Assembly: GCF_003722335.1 (NCBI RefSeq)
Contig: NZ_CP026100.1
Coordinates: forward strand, 3,074,001 to 3,138,000
Length of the DNA stretch: 64,000 nt
Direction: 5' to 3'
Origin: Caulobacter flavus
GTDB lineage: Bacteria > Pseudomonadota > Alphaproteobacteria > Caulobacterales > Caulobacteraceae
The position numbers and the translations under genes are program-made. This document shows, piece after piece, positions 22,133-29,745 of this stretch. Under the pieces are notes generated by a model. The model saw nothing but the letters and a program-made list of their open reading frames with translations. It had not been told where the DNA came from and ran no database searches. The stretch's first letter is position 1. Each line of letters begins with the position of its first letter.

Positions 22133-22495
22133 TCAGCGCGACCCAGGATCCGGGAGGGGGTCTATCCCCACGATCAGGTCGTCGCGGATCAGGTAGGCGA
22201 TGACGGCGGTGTTCTGCGACCACAGGCGGCCGTCGGGGCGGCGCAGGGCGATCTCGACGTCGGCGTGGACCCAGCCGTCGGCCTGGCGGCGCACGCGCAT
22301 CAGGCTGATGTCTACGCCGGCCATGGCGAACTGGCGCTCGAAATAGCCGCGCGCGGCCTCCAGGCCCACGACCTCGCCGCCCTCCAGGACATTGGCGAAG
22401 GCGATGTCGGGGTGCAGCTGGGCGACGACGGCCTCGATGTCGCGCCGGCGCGTCGCATCGAAGTGCCGGGTCAGCAACACTTCAGCCTTCGCCAT
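22133..22495 (-). CDS. NTF2-like (SnoaL-type) protein 2
   Basis: A 120-residue cytoplasmic protein with the cone-shaped NTF2-like pattern: an N-terminal helix pair (AEVLLTRHFDATRRRDIEAV), HPDIAFANV, then four strands. It is a tandem paralogue of the gene just upstream at 22498, two bases away, and third in an operon led by the cytochrome c gene. SnoaL-like proteins can be small isomerases/hydrolases or only ligand binders; no function is assigned. Confidence 0.78.
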   Translation of the reverse strand: MAKAEVLLTRHFDATRRRDIEAVVAQLHPDIAFANVLEGGEVVGLEAARGYFERQFAMAGVDISLMRVRRQADGWVHADVEIALRRPDGRLWSQNTAVIAYLIRDDLIVGIDPLPDPGSR

Positions 22496-22497
22496 GC

Positions 22498-22860
22498 CTA
22501 CGCCTCGTCCAAACGCTCGACGATATCCATGCGCGACACGCGCTCGCCTTGGAACGTGTAGATATGTCGCACGCGGCTGTCGGACCAGAGGCGGCCCTCC
22601 AGGTTATGCACCGTCTGGTTCGTGGCGACCGAGACGCGGCCGTCCTCCAGCACCGTGAACTCCATAGGGGCGGCCTCGACCCGCACCATGCCGTCGCGCC
22701 GCGTCCAGAAGGCCCGCATCGCCTCGACCCCCACGACCCGGCCGCCGCCGATCTGGTCGGGCCAGTCGACGGCGGGATCCAGCTCGGCCGCGAAGGCGTC
22801 GAAGTCGCCCTTGTTGTAGGCGTCGTAGAGCCGGGTCAGAAGGGCGATGCGCGGGGTCAT
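22498..22860 (-). CDS. NTF2-like (SnoaL-type) protein 1
   Basis: A 120-residue protein with the SnoaL-like opening LLTRLYDAYNKGDFDAFAAELDPAVDWPDQIGGG and the strand pattern of the NTF2 superfamily. Its ATG overlaps the stop of the cytochrome c gene as ATGA, and its stop lies two bases before the next NTF2-like gene. The equal length and similar layout of the two suggest duplication. They may form a heterodimer, since NTF2 folds usually dimerise; that is an inference. Confidence 0.8.
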   Translation of the reverse strand: MTPRIALLTRLYDAYNKGDFDAFAAELDPAVDWPDQIGGGRVVGVEAMRAFWTRRDGMVRVEAAPMEFTVLEDGRVSVATNQTVHNLEGRLWSDSRVRHIYTFQGERVSRMDIVERLDEA

Positions 22861-23390
22861 TGGGCCGATGGGGCGGGGGCTGGCGAGGGCTCGGGCTTGT
22901 AGCCCGTCTCGACCTTCAGATAGGCGATCAGGTCGATCCGGTCCTTTGGATTGGACAGGCCCGCGAAGGTCATCTTGGTGCCCGGCAGGAAGGTGCGCGG
23001 GTTGTCGAGCCAGTGGTCAAGGTGCTGGGCGTCCCAGGTGAAGCCGGCGTTCTTCATGGCGTCCGAGTAGCTGTACTTGGGATGGGTCCCCGCCTTGCGG
23101 CCGAACACGCCGTAGAGGTTGGGGCCGGTCATGTTGGGGCCGCCGGGCGTGATCGTGTGGCACGAGCGGCAGAGGGCGAACTTGCTCTGGCCGTTCAGCA
23201 GGTCGCCGGTGTTGTACGGGGCGGGGAGGGCGGCCAGGGCCGCGGCCTTCTCGGCGGGGGTCGGAGGCGGCGCGGGCGGCGGCGCGGCGGCGTCCTGGCC
23301 GGAGGTTTCGCCGCCCTTGGAGCAGGCGGCCAGAGACAGGCTCATGGAAAGGCAGAGCGTCGCGGAGGCGACGACAGTGAGGGTACGCAT
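22857..23390 (-). CDS. Lipoprotein class I cytochrome c
   Basis: A 177-residue protein with a lipobox (LAAC, Cys23), a Pro/Ala-rich linker (about residues 31-55), haem-binding CRSCH at 74-78 and axial Met140 in GTKMTF. The block GPNLYGVFGRKAGT is typical of cytochrome c2 and membrane-anchored CycM-type proteins that carry electrons to terminal oxidases. The start is the ATG in front of the lipoprotein signal; the frame runs 20 codons further but gives no better signal. It is the first gene of an operon with two NTF2-like genes. Confidence 0.9.
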   Translation of the reverse strand: MRTLTVVASATLCLSMSLSLAACSKGGETSGQDAAAPPPAPPPTPAEKAAALAALPAPYNTGDLLNGQSKFALCRSCHTITPGGPNMTGPNLYGVFGRKAGTHPKYSYSDAMKNAGFTWDAQHLDHWLDNPRTFLPGTKMTFAGLSNPKDRIDLIAYLKVETGYKPEPSPAPAPSAQ

Positions 23391-23603
23391 CACAATCCCC
23401 GTAGGCGTTATGTCGCAAGGCTTGCGACGCCGCGCCGCATTCAAATCCAAGCCGGTTTCTGACCCGTGAATTCATCGCGGAACGACGTTATTCGGTCAAG
23501 GTCTTGCCGCAGTTCAAAACGCCTCCCTGCGACACTGTCAGCTATCCCGCGAGATTCACTGAGGAAATGTGATTTCGAGAACCGTGGGTCTGCACGGAAG
23601 AAT

Positions 23604-23632
23604 TTGACCGTCGTTAACCATGATTCTACCGA
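23604..23632 (+). promoter_or_regulatory. Putative promoter of the GcrA-family gene, with GANTC
   Basis: TTGACC (23604-23609) resembles a Caulobacter housekeeping -35 element. Seventeen bases later lies TACCGA as a weak -10. A GANTC methylation site (GATTC, 23622-23626) sits directly before the -10, and TTAACCAT, a CtrA half-site variant, lies in the spacer (23615-23622). A second GATTC is at 23553-23557. The arrangement is like CcrM/GcrA-controlled promoters, but activity is inferred. Confidence 0.4.
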
Positions 23633-23678
23633 AGAAGGGCGGGGGCTGATCCCGCACCCCTAAGAAGCGGAAACCGTC

Positions 23679-24170
23679 ATGGACTGGAACGAGGAACGTA
23701 CCGCCACGCTCAGGAAGCTGTGGCTCGAAGGGTTGAGCGCCAGCCAGGTGGCGCGGCAGCTGGGCGGCGTCAGCCGCAGCGCCGTCATCGGCAAGATCCA
23801 CCGCCTGGGCATCACCGTCCGCGAGACGCCGGTGCGCCAGCGCGCCGTCACCGTCCGGGTGTCGCGCCAGGCTCCCCGGGCCCGCGCCAACACCCCCGCC
23901 CAGGCCCGTCCGGCCGCCCGCGTTCAGGCTTCGGTGATGGAAGAGCTGACCCCCACGGCCGGCATCCTCGACCTGTCGATGCACTCGTGCCGCTGGCCGA
24001 TCGGCAATCCGGACGCCGGCGATTTCGGCTTCTGCGGCCGCGAGACCACCAGCAAGCGCGCCTCCTACTGCCCCGACCACACCCAGGGCGCCTTCCGCCG
24101 CTTCCAGAGCTCGGCCGACATCGACGCCTGGACCCGCCAGAGCCTGCCCCAGGAACGCCGCGTCCTCTGA
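23679..24170 (+). CDS. GcrA-family cell-cycle regulator
   Basis: A 163-residue protein. The N-terminal DNA-binding part (EERTATLRKLWLEGLSASQV, GGVSRSAVIGKIHRLG) and the C-terminal sigma70-binding type motif (CRWPIGNPDAGDFGFCG then YCPDH) are diagnostic of GcrA. The middle (about residues 55-90) is Arg/Pro/Ala-rich linker. GcrA binds sigma70 and activates promoters with CcrM-methylated GANTC sites. Caulobacter genomes can hold paralogues, so I do not claim it is the essential gcrA. Nothing else from the cell-cycle core is adjacent. Confidence 0.88.
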   Translation: MDWNEERTATLRKLWLEGLSASQVARQLGGVSRSAVIGKIHRLGITVRETPVRQRAVTVRVSRQAPRARANTPAQARPAARVQASVMEELTPTAGILDLSMHSCRWPIGNPDAGDFGFCGRETTSKRASYCPDHTQGAFRRFQSSADIDAWTRQSLPQERRVL

Positions 24171-24203
24171 CGCGCCTTAAGCCCTCTCAGAGAGAGACTT
24201 CCC

Positions 24204-24404
24204 ATGATCCTCATCGAGAACGCCGCCGGCAGCAGCCAGGTGATCACGATCATCCAGGAATTCGCGGGCCACTCGGTCTCGCGCGACCTGCAGCCGGGCG
24301 ACGCCGCCCGCATCCCGGTCGGCCAGTTCAAGTCGATCGTCGTGCGCGAGACCTATCCGGAAGACTGGATGAGCCGCGTGCGCAGCCGCCAGGCCGCCGC
24401 CTGA
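24204..24404 (+). CDS. Small conserved-looking cytoplasmic protein
   Basis: A 66-residue protein with no signal peptide. The sequence (MILIENAAGSSQVITIIQ, then VRETYPEDWMSR) predicts a few strands and a short basic helix. The ATG follows GAGAGAGA at a fitting distance. It lies 33 bases after the GcrA-family gene and before a strong terminator at 24526, so the pair may form one unit. No family is recognised. Confidence 0.6.
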   Translation: MILIENAAGSSQVITIIQEFAGHSVSRDLQPGDAARIPVGQFKSIVVRETYPEDWMSRVRSRQAAA

Positions 24405-24525
24405 GGCCTGATCCAGGGTCGGATCTTCGCGGAACAGCGCGCTCGCCCGTAGGGAGGCTGGAGCCAAGCGCTGAGGATCGCGAAGTCGGGTCCTTGCAGT
24501 ACGCTTGAGACAGTCCGCGTGAAGA

Positions 24526-24566
24526 ACGACCCCCGCGAACCCGGTTCGCGGGGGTCGTCTTTGTTT
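24526..24566 (+). terminator. Strong intrinsic terminator
   Basis: The arms 24526-24541 and 24543-24558 are perfectly complementary over 16 bases with only one base between, so the real loop opens a few central pairs. They are followed by CTTTGTTT. It ends the GcrA-family/small-protein unit and faces the convergent hydrolase gene. Confidence 0.8.
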
Positions 24567-24578
24567 CGGGCCTGGAGT

Positions 24579-25163
24579 TCAGGCGCCGGCCGGCGCCGTG
24601 GCGCGGATCAGCTCGTTCAGCAGCAGACGGCCGCGCGGCCAGGCGCCGTGGCCGGAGTCGACGTTGATGTGGCCGGCCCGGCCCAGGTCGACGAAGCGCG
24701 AGCCCCAGCCCCGGGCGAAGGCCTCGGCCCGGTCGATGGCCACGTAGGGATCGTCGCGGCTGGCCACCACCAGGGACGGGAAGGGCAGGCGCGGCCGGGG
24801 AATGGGCGAGAACCCGATCAGCAGCCGGCCCGCCGGGCCCTCGCGGTTGACGTCGGCGGGCGCCACCAAGAGGGCGCCGCGCACGCCGCGGCCGCCGGTG
24901 ACCTGGGCGAGGTGGCAGACCAGGGCGCAGCCCAGACTGTGGGCCACCAGGATCGCGCCGGGCCGCCCGCGCACGGCCTCGGCCAGGCTGATGGTCCAGT
25001 CGCCGAGGGCTGGCCGCTCCCAGTCGACCTGGTCGACGCGCTCGGCGTTGGGCAGGGCGCGCTCCCAGTGGCTCTGCCAGTGGTCGGGGCCGGAATTGTA
25101 GAGGCCCGGCACGATCAGGATCGGGGGATCGCTGGCGGAATCGGGCGGCGAGACGAAAGACAT
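24579..25163 (-). CDS. RBBP9/YdeN-type alpha/beta hydrolase
   Basis: A 194-residue hydrolase with the family opening ILIVPGLYNSGPDHWQSHWE. The nucleophile is in VAHSLGC, the acid in ASRDDPYV, and the His in GRAGHINVDSGHG. The acidic residues and size match serine hydrolases of the RBBP9/YdeN group (DUF1234-like), with unknown substrates. The start is the ATG with GAAGAG before it; an upstream extension of 25 codons is possible but lacks a binding site. It is divergent from egtBD. Confidence 0.83.
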   Translation of the reverse strand: MSFVSPPDSASDPPILIVPGLYNSGPDHWQSHWERALPNAERVDQVDWERPALGDWTISLAEAVRGRPGAILVAHSLGCALVCHLAQVTGGRGVRGALLVAPADVNREGPAGRLLIGFSPIPRPRLPFPSLVVASRDDPYVAIDRAEAFARGWGSRFVDLGRAGHINVDSGHGAWPRGRLLLNELIRATAPAGA

Positions 25164-25244
25164 CGCTGAACTCTTCAAGACGGGGCCGCGCGAAGCGGAT
25201 TTGTGCTGCTTGTCGCTCCCGCGAGGCGGGAGGATCAAACCAGA

Positions 25245-25263
25245 TCAATTCAATAGGAATTGA
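25245..25263. promoter_or_regulatory. AT-rich palindrome in the hydrolase/egtBD divergent region
   Basis: The seven-base arms TCAATTC and GAATTGA are separated by AATAG. This is the most AT-rich patch of the 222-base divergent gap. A separate GC-rich hairpin lies at 25216-25232. It is a candidate operator between the two divergent genes. Confidence 0.4.
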
Positions 25264-25385
25264 GAACTGCTGATGACACCATGCTGGCAGCAGACCGTCT
25301 TGCCGGTCCCGCGGGGAACGCCCAAGCTCGCGATCCGTTTTGGACAACGGTCCGCCCGTGCGGCCAGCCAGCGCCAGGAGCGTGC

Positions 25386-27545
25386 ATGAGTCCCGACGAC
25401 ACCCTGGTGCTGACCTCCGTCGCCGAAGCCGCCGACACTCCCCTGGGCCGCTACCGCGCCGTGCGCGAGCGCACCGAGGCCCTGGCCGCGCCGCTGTCGC
25501 CCGAGGACCAGGCGGCCCAGTCGATGCCCGACGCCAGCCCGACCAAATGGCACCGGGGCCATACGACCTGGTTCTTCGAGACCTTCCTGCTGACGCCCTA
25601 CGTCTCGGGTTACAAGCCCTACGACCCGGCGTTCGGCTATGTCTTCAACTCGTACTACGAGGCCCTCGGACCGCGTCAGCCGCGGCCGCAGCGGGGGCTG
25701 CTGACCCGGCCGTCCTGCGTCGAGGTCGGCGCCTATCGTCGCCACGTCGACGCGGCGATGGCCCGGCTGCTGTCGGGCGCGCTGTCGCCCGAGATCCTCG
25801 AGCGGCTGGACCTGGGCCTCGCCCACGAGGAGCAGCATCAGGAACTGCTGCTGATGGACATCCAGCACCTGTTCGCCCAGTCGCCGCTCTATCCGGCCTA
25901 TCGCGAGCGTCCCGATCCGCCCCGGCCGCCGGCGCCCGCGCTGGGCTTCGTCGGCTTCGAAGGCGGCCTGGCGACGATCGGAGCCGAGGAGCGGGCCTTC
26001 GCCTTCGACAACGAACGGCCGCGCCACCGGGTGTTCCTGGAACCCTTCCGCCTGGCCGACCGCCTGACCACCAACGGCGAATGGCTGGGCTTCATGGAGG
26101 ACGGCGGCTACGAGCGGCCGGAATTCTGGCTGTCGGACGGCTGGGCCGCGGTGCAGGAGCAGGGCTGGCGCGCGCCGCTCTACTGGCGGCAGGACGAGGA
26201 CGGCGCCTGGAGCGTGTTCGGACTGGCCGGCGGCCGCCCGCTGGATCCCGCCGCGCCGGTGACTCACGTCAGCTACTACGAAGCGGCCGCCTTCGCGACC
26301 TGGGCGGGCGCGCGCCTGCCCACCGAGGCCGAATGGGAGGTCGCCGCGCGCTCCGACAGGGGGCTGCGGCAGATGTCGGGCGAGGCCTGGCAGTGGACCG
26401 CCAGCGCCTATGCGGCCTATCCGGGCTTCCGGCCGGGAGCGGGAGCGCTGGGCGAGTACAACGGCAAGTTCATGGTCAACCAGATGGTCCTGCGCGGCGG
26501 GGCGGCGGGCACGCCGCCGGGCCATGCGCGGGCCAGCTACCGCAACTTCTTCCACCCCGCCCAACGCTGGATGTTCTCGGGGCTGCGTCTGGCGCGCGAC
26601 GGGGCGGGCGGACGCGAGAAAGCCATGGACGCAGGATTCCGCGACGACGTGCTGACGGGCCTGGGCGCCGACCCCAAGACCTTGCCCAGCAAGTACTTCT
26701 ACGACGCCGAGGGCTCGCGCCTGTTCGAGGAGATCACGGTGCTGCCGGAGTACTATCCGACCCGCACCGAGACGGCGCTGCTGCGCCGCATCGCGCCCGA
26801 GATCGCCGCCCGCATTCCGGACGGCGCGGCGATGATCGAGTTCGGCAGCGGGGCCAGCACCAAGACCCGCATCGTGCTGGACGCGACGCCGCAGCTGGCG
26901 GTCTACGCCCCCATGGACATCAGCGCCTCGGCCCTGGACGCGGCCGCCGCGGCGATCCGTGCGGACTATCCCAAGCTGACCGTGGCGCCGGCCCTGGGCG
27001 ACTTCACCCATCCGCTGGGCCTGCCCCCGGCGGCGCGGGGGCGGCCGACGGTCGGCTTCTTCCCTGGCTCGACGATCGGCAACTTCCCGACGGACGAGGC
27101 GATCGCCTTCCTGACGGCGGCGCGCGAACTCCTGGGACCTGGCGCGCTGTTCGTGGTCGGGGCCGACATCGCCAAGGGCGAGGACGTGCTGATCCCGGCC
27201 TATGACGACGCGGCGGGCGTGACGGCGGCGTTCAACAAAAACCTGCTCGTTCGGATCAATCGGGAGCTGGAGGGAACGTTCGACCTCGACGCCTTCGCGC
27301 ACAAGGCGGTGTGGAACGCCGCCGAGAGCCGGATCGAGATGCACCTGGTCAGCCTGCGCGACCAGACGGTGCAGGTCGCCGGCAAACCGATCGCCTTCGC
27401 CGCCGGCGAGACGATCCACACCGAGAATTCCTGCAAGTACGACCCCGACGCCTTCGCCGCGATGTCGGAGAAGGCCGGGTGGCGCGTCGAGGCGCGCTGG
27501 ATCAGCGAAGCGCCGGCGTTCGGCGTCTTCGCGCTTCGCTCCTGA
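25386..27545 (+). CDS. egtBD: Fused ergothioneine enzyme: EgtB sulfoxide synthase plus EgtD histidine methyltransferase
   Basis: A 719-residue fusion. Residues about 15-410 are EgtB: a DinB-like domain with the iron ligands H56 (WHRGHT), H147 and H151 (HEEQHQE), then an FGE-type domain ending FSGLRLARDG. Residues about 414-719 are EgtD: KTLPSKYFYDAEGSRLFEEI, the SAM-binding EFGSGASTKT, FFPGSTIGNF and a C-terminal ENSCKY. EgtD trimethylates histidine and EgtB joins a thiol to hercynine. No stop or gap separates them in frame. An internal ATG at 26625 could start EgtD alone. The start follows AGGAG with five-base spacing. egtA, egtC and egtE are not adjacent. Confidence 0.92.
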   Translation: MSPDDTLVLTSVAEAADTPLGRYRAVRERTEALAAPLSPEDQAAQSMPDASPTKWHRGHTTWFFETFLLTPYVSGYKPYDPAFGYVFNSYYEALGPRQPRPQRGLLTRPSCVEVGAYRRHVDAAMARLLSGALSPEILERLDLGLAHEEQHQELLLMDIQHLFAQSPLYPAYRERPDPPRPPAPALGFVGFEGGLATIGAEERAFAFDNERPRHRVFLEPFRLADRLTTNGEWLGFMEDGGYERPEFWLSDGWAAVQEQGWRAPLYWRQDEDGAWSVFGLAGGRPLDPAAPVTHVSYYEAAAFATWAGARLPTEAEWEVAARSDRGLRQMSGEAWQWTASAYAAYPGFRPGAGALGEYNGKFMVNQMVLRGGAAGTPPGHARASYRNFFHPAQRWMFSGLRLARDGAGGREKAMDAGFRDDVLTGLGADPKTLPSKYFYDAEGSRLFEEITVLPEYYPTRTETALLRRIAPEIAARIPDGAAMIEFGSGASTKTRIVLDATPQLAVYAPMDISASALDAAAAAIRADYPKLTVAPALGDFTHPLGLPPAARGRPTVGFFPGSTIGNFPTDEAIAFLTAARELLGPGALFVVGADIAKGEDVLIPAYDDAAGVTAAFNKNLLVRINRELEGTFDLDAFAHKAVWNAAESRIEMHLVSLRDQTVQVAGKPIAFAAGETIHTENSCKYDPDAFAAMSEKAGWRVEARWISEAPAFGVFALRS

Positions 27546-27609
27546 GCATCGTCCCCAGGAGCGGAAAGAAGAAGTCGCGGCCGGCCGCTGGATGGCGGAC
27601 AGCCCAAGA

Positions 27610-27636
27610 GCCCGGATCGGCAAGACCGATCCGGGC
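27610..27636. terminator. Hairpin between convergent egtBD and stress-protein gene
   Basis: A perfect 11-base-pair stem (27610-27620 with 27626-27636) has a CAAGA loop. No T-run follows on either strand, so it may act as a weak or Rho-assisted terminator or 3' stabiliser. Confidence 0.5.
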
Positions 27637-27705
27637 CCTAAAATCCTGATACGTGCGCCACCACCGTCGGCTGCGTCGCCCGTCCCCCCCTCGGCCGCGG
27701 CATTC

Positions 27706-27915
27706 CTAGAGGTCGCGAGCGCCGAGGCGGCCGCCGCCGCGTGACGAGGAGCCGCCCTTGCGGCCGGCGTTGGCTGCCAGGTCGCGGTCCTTGGCGAAGC
27801 TGCGCTTCTCGCTGGGGACGCTAGCGCCGCCCTTGCGAGCTATCTCGCGGCGACGTTCCGGATCCATGGCGGCGAAGCCTCGGCGGCCGCGGGGCCGTTC
27901 GCTGTCGAGGTCCAT
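27706..27915 (-). CDS. KGG-repeat general stress protein
   Basis: A 69-residue basic, Gly/Arg-rich protein. It has two short repeats of the stress-induced KGG type: GFAAMDPERRREIARKGG and the later ANAGRKGG. Such con-10-like proteins are hydrophilic, abundant in stress or stationary phase, and of unknown molecular action. It is convergent with egtBD and 9 bases ahead of a tiny Pro-rich gene on the same strand. Confidence 0.82.
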   Translation of the reverse strand: MDLDSERPRGRRGFAAMDPERRREIARKGGASVPSEKRSFAKDRDLAANAGRKGGSSSRGGGRLGARDL

Positions 27916-27924
27916 GTCTTGCTC

Positions 27925-28092
27925 CTAATCGGGACTGGTAACGGGAGGAAACGAGCCTGGGACGGAGCCATAGGGCCGATCGTCGCCCGGCTGCACAGGA
28001 GGCGGCTGCAGCGGGACTTCGTCGGGCGTCGAGCCCGGCGGATCGTCCGGCGTTTGCGGCTCCAGCGGAGGCGGTGCGTCGGGGTCGGTCAT
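27925..28092 (-). CDS. Tiny Pro/Asp-rich protein, doubtful
   Basis: A 55-residue protein that is about one-third Pro (DPDAPPPLEPQTPDDPPG and so on), acidic and disordered. The start used is the internal ATG; the frame allows 18 more codons with no binding site. It precedes the KGG protein gene with nine bases between and could be co-expressed. No family is recognised, and it could be a spurious frame. Confidence 0.4.
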   Translation of the reverse strand: MTDPDAPPPLEPQTPDDPPGSTPDEVPLQPPPVQPGDDRPYGSVPGSFPPVTSPD

Positions 28093-28209
28093 GGCGTCGT
28101 TCCAGTGTTCCGGTGAAGTAACCGGTGAAGCCGAGTTCGGTTTCACGTGTCAGGCGAGACAAATGCAGCGTTAAGGACGATTGTCTGGGGAAAAGGCAGG
28201 CTGAGAGCG

Positions 28210-28884
28210 ATGCGCAAGAGCACCTTCGAGGGTGGTAAATCGTCATTAATTACAAGGCATTGGAGGCTGCTCGCGGGTGTTCTGGCAGGGCTTCTGGGAT
28301 GGGTTTTCGCCCGCCAGATAAATCTGCCCGAAAGCACGCATATTTTGATCGGCTGGGACGTCGGGGCCGCGATCTACGCCCTTTTGCTGTGGCGCCTGTT
28401 CCTCACCACCGACGAGGCGGCGCTGCGGGCGAAGGCCGCCGCCGAGGACGAGGGCCGGTCTCTGATCCTGCTGATCGTGCTTTCGGCCATCGCCGCCAGC
28501 CTGGCCGCGGTGGTGGCGGCGATGATCGGCGCGCGTTCTCAGGCGGGCTTCGTCAAGGACCTGACGGCGGCCTGCGCGGGCGTGACCCTGGTGCTGTCGT
28601 GGATCGTACTGCACTCGGTGTTCGTGCTGCACTACGCCCATCGTCATTTCGGCGCGGGGGCGGGGAAGGGCGGGTTCGGCTTTCCCGGCGAGCCGGCCCG
28701 CACCTACAAGGACTTCGTCTATCTGGCCTTCAGCATCGGGGCGACCTTCCAGGTCTCCGACAACGACGTGCGCACCGGGGCGCTGCGCAACCTGGTCACC
28801 GCCCACGCGGTGACGGCCTACTTCTACAACACCGCCATCCTGGCCCTGGGCATCAACATCATCGCCGGGGTGGTGGCGGGTTAG
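28210..28884 (+). CDS. DUF1345 family membrane protein
   Basis: A 224-residue inner-membrane protein with about five hydrophobic helices. The signature region FVYLAFSIGATFQVSDNDV, with VTAHAVTAYFYNTAILALGINI after it, fits DUF1345. Function unknown. The start is the ATG after GAGAGCG; the frame runs 21 codons upstream. Its stop TAG overlaps the TAA of the convergent EF-hand lipoprotein gene in the shared bases 28881-28884, so no terminator fits between them. Confidence 0.83.
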   Translation: MRKSTFEGGKSSLITRHWRLLAGVLAGLLGWVFARQINLPESTHILIGWDVGAAIYALLLWRLFLTTDEAALRAKAAAEDEGRSLILLIVLSAIAASLAAVVAAMIGARSQAGFVKDLTAACAGVTLVLSWIVLHSVFVLHYAHRHFGAGAGKGGFGFPGEPARTYKDFVYLAFSIGATFQVSDNDVRTGALRNLVTAHAVTAYFYNTAILALGINIIAGVVAG

Positions 28885-29654
28885 CGCGGCGGACGGCGAC
28901 CGCCCTTGCCGCGCCGGCCGCCCTCGCGAGGCTCTTCCTCGCCGCTGATCATGCGCTGGGCGCGGGTCTGGGGCAGTTCGGCCAGGGCCAGGCGGCCGTC
29001 GCCGTCCTTGTCGAGCAGCTTGAAGCGGGCGTTCGCCGCCCGGGTCGCCTCGTCGCGGGTGACGCGGCGGTTGAAGTCGGCGTCGGCGCCCATCACGGGC
29101 TGGGGCTCGGCCAGCAGGGCGTAGGGTGTCGCGCCCAGCAGCATGTTGCCCAGGCCCCCGTCGCGACGCCGGCGCGGGCCCTCGCCGTCACCGCCTTCGG
29201 GACCGCCGCCCGACGGCGGGGCCTGTTGCGGCATGGCCGAGGCCTGGACGATCTCGGGCGCGATGTCGCGCTCGTAGGCCGAGACCTCGAAGCCGTCGAG
29301 GACGCCCGACTTGTCGGTGTCGATCCTGCCGAAGAAGCGCAGGGAGTCGGCGACGAACTCCTCGCGGGTCAGCACGCCGTCGTGGTCGGCGTCGGCGCCG
29401 GCGAACCACAGCGCGACCGGATAAGGCTGGCCGGGGGCGGCGCGGAACGGCTCGCCGGCCGGGCTGATGAACACCTGCCGGCCGCCGCCCATGCGCGGGC
29501 CGCCGGGACCGCCTTCGCCGGGAGGGGGACCGCCGCCGAAGCCGGGGCGACCGCCCGGAGCGCCGGGGCCGCCCGGTCCGTCCGGCGGCGCGTGGCCGCA
29601 GGCGGCGAGGCAGAGGGCGGCGAGGGCCAGGACGGGCAGGGCGCGTGCGGTCAT
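28881..29654 (-). CDS. EF-hand lipoprotein
   Basis: A 257-residue lipoprotein: lipobox LAAC, then a Pro/Gly-rich stretch at about residues 23-58. Calcium-binding-type loops follow: DADHDGVLTREE, DTDKSGVLDGFE, the degenerate DADFNRRVTRDE and DKDGDGRLALAE. The C-terminus is Arg/Gly-rich. It should bind Ca2+ in the periplasm or outer membrane. It lies on the same strand as, and about 90 bases downstream of, the sensor kinase gene, so it may be the third gene of that operon. Confidence 0.82.
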   Translation of the reverse strand: MTARALPVLALAALCLAACGHAPPDGPGGPGAPGGRPGFGGGPPPGEGGPGGPRMGGGRQVFISPAGEPFRAAPGQPYPVALWFAGADADHDGVLTREEFVADSLRFFGRIDTDKSGVLDGFEVSAYERDIAPEIVQASAMPQQAPPSGGGPEGGDGEGPRRRRDGGLGNMLLGATPYALLAEPQPVMGADADFNRRVTRDEATRAANARFKLLDKDGDGRLALAELPQTRAQRMISGEEEPREGGRRGKGGRRPPR

Positions 29655-29745
29655 GGAAAGAAGCTCCTTCCCACCGCTTGAAGCGCCGCGGCGTTGCGCG
29701 GTTATGTCGTCACGGCCGCGCTTGATTGCGCGGCCGCAACAAGCG

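Noticed and set aside
19599-22223. An 874-codon antisense frame across the ThDP-enzyme gene
   Set aside because: Composition and lack of motifs mark it as a shadow of the coding strand.
23466-23663. A 65-codon frame before the GcrA-family gene
   Set aside because: No binding site, no motif, and it covers the likely promoter.
26600-26640. Treating egtB and egtD as two genes
   Set aside because: No stop occurs in the EgtB frame near the junction and both domains share one frame. A sequencing indel is possible but there is no sign of it here.
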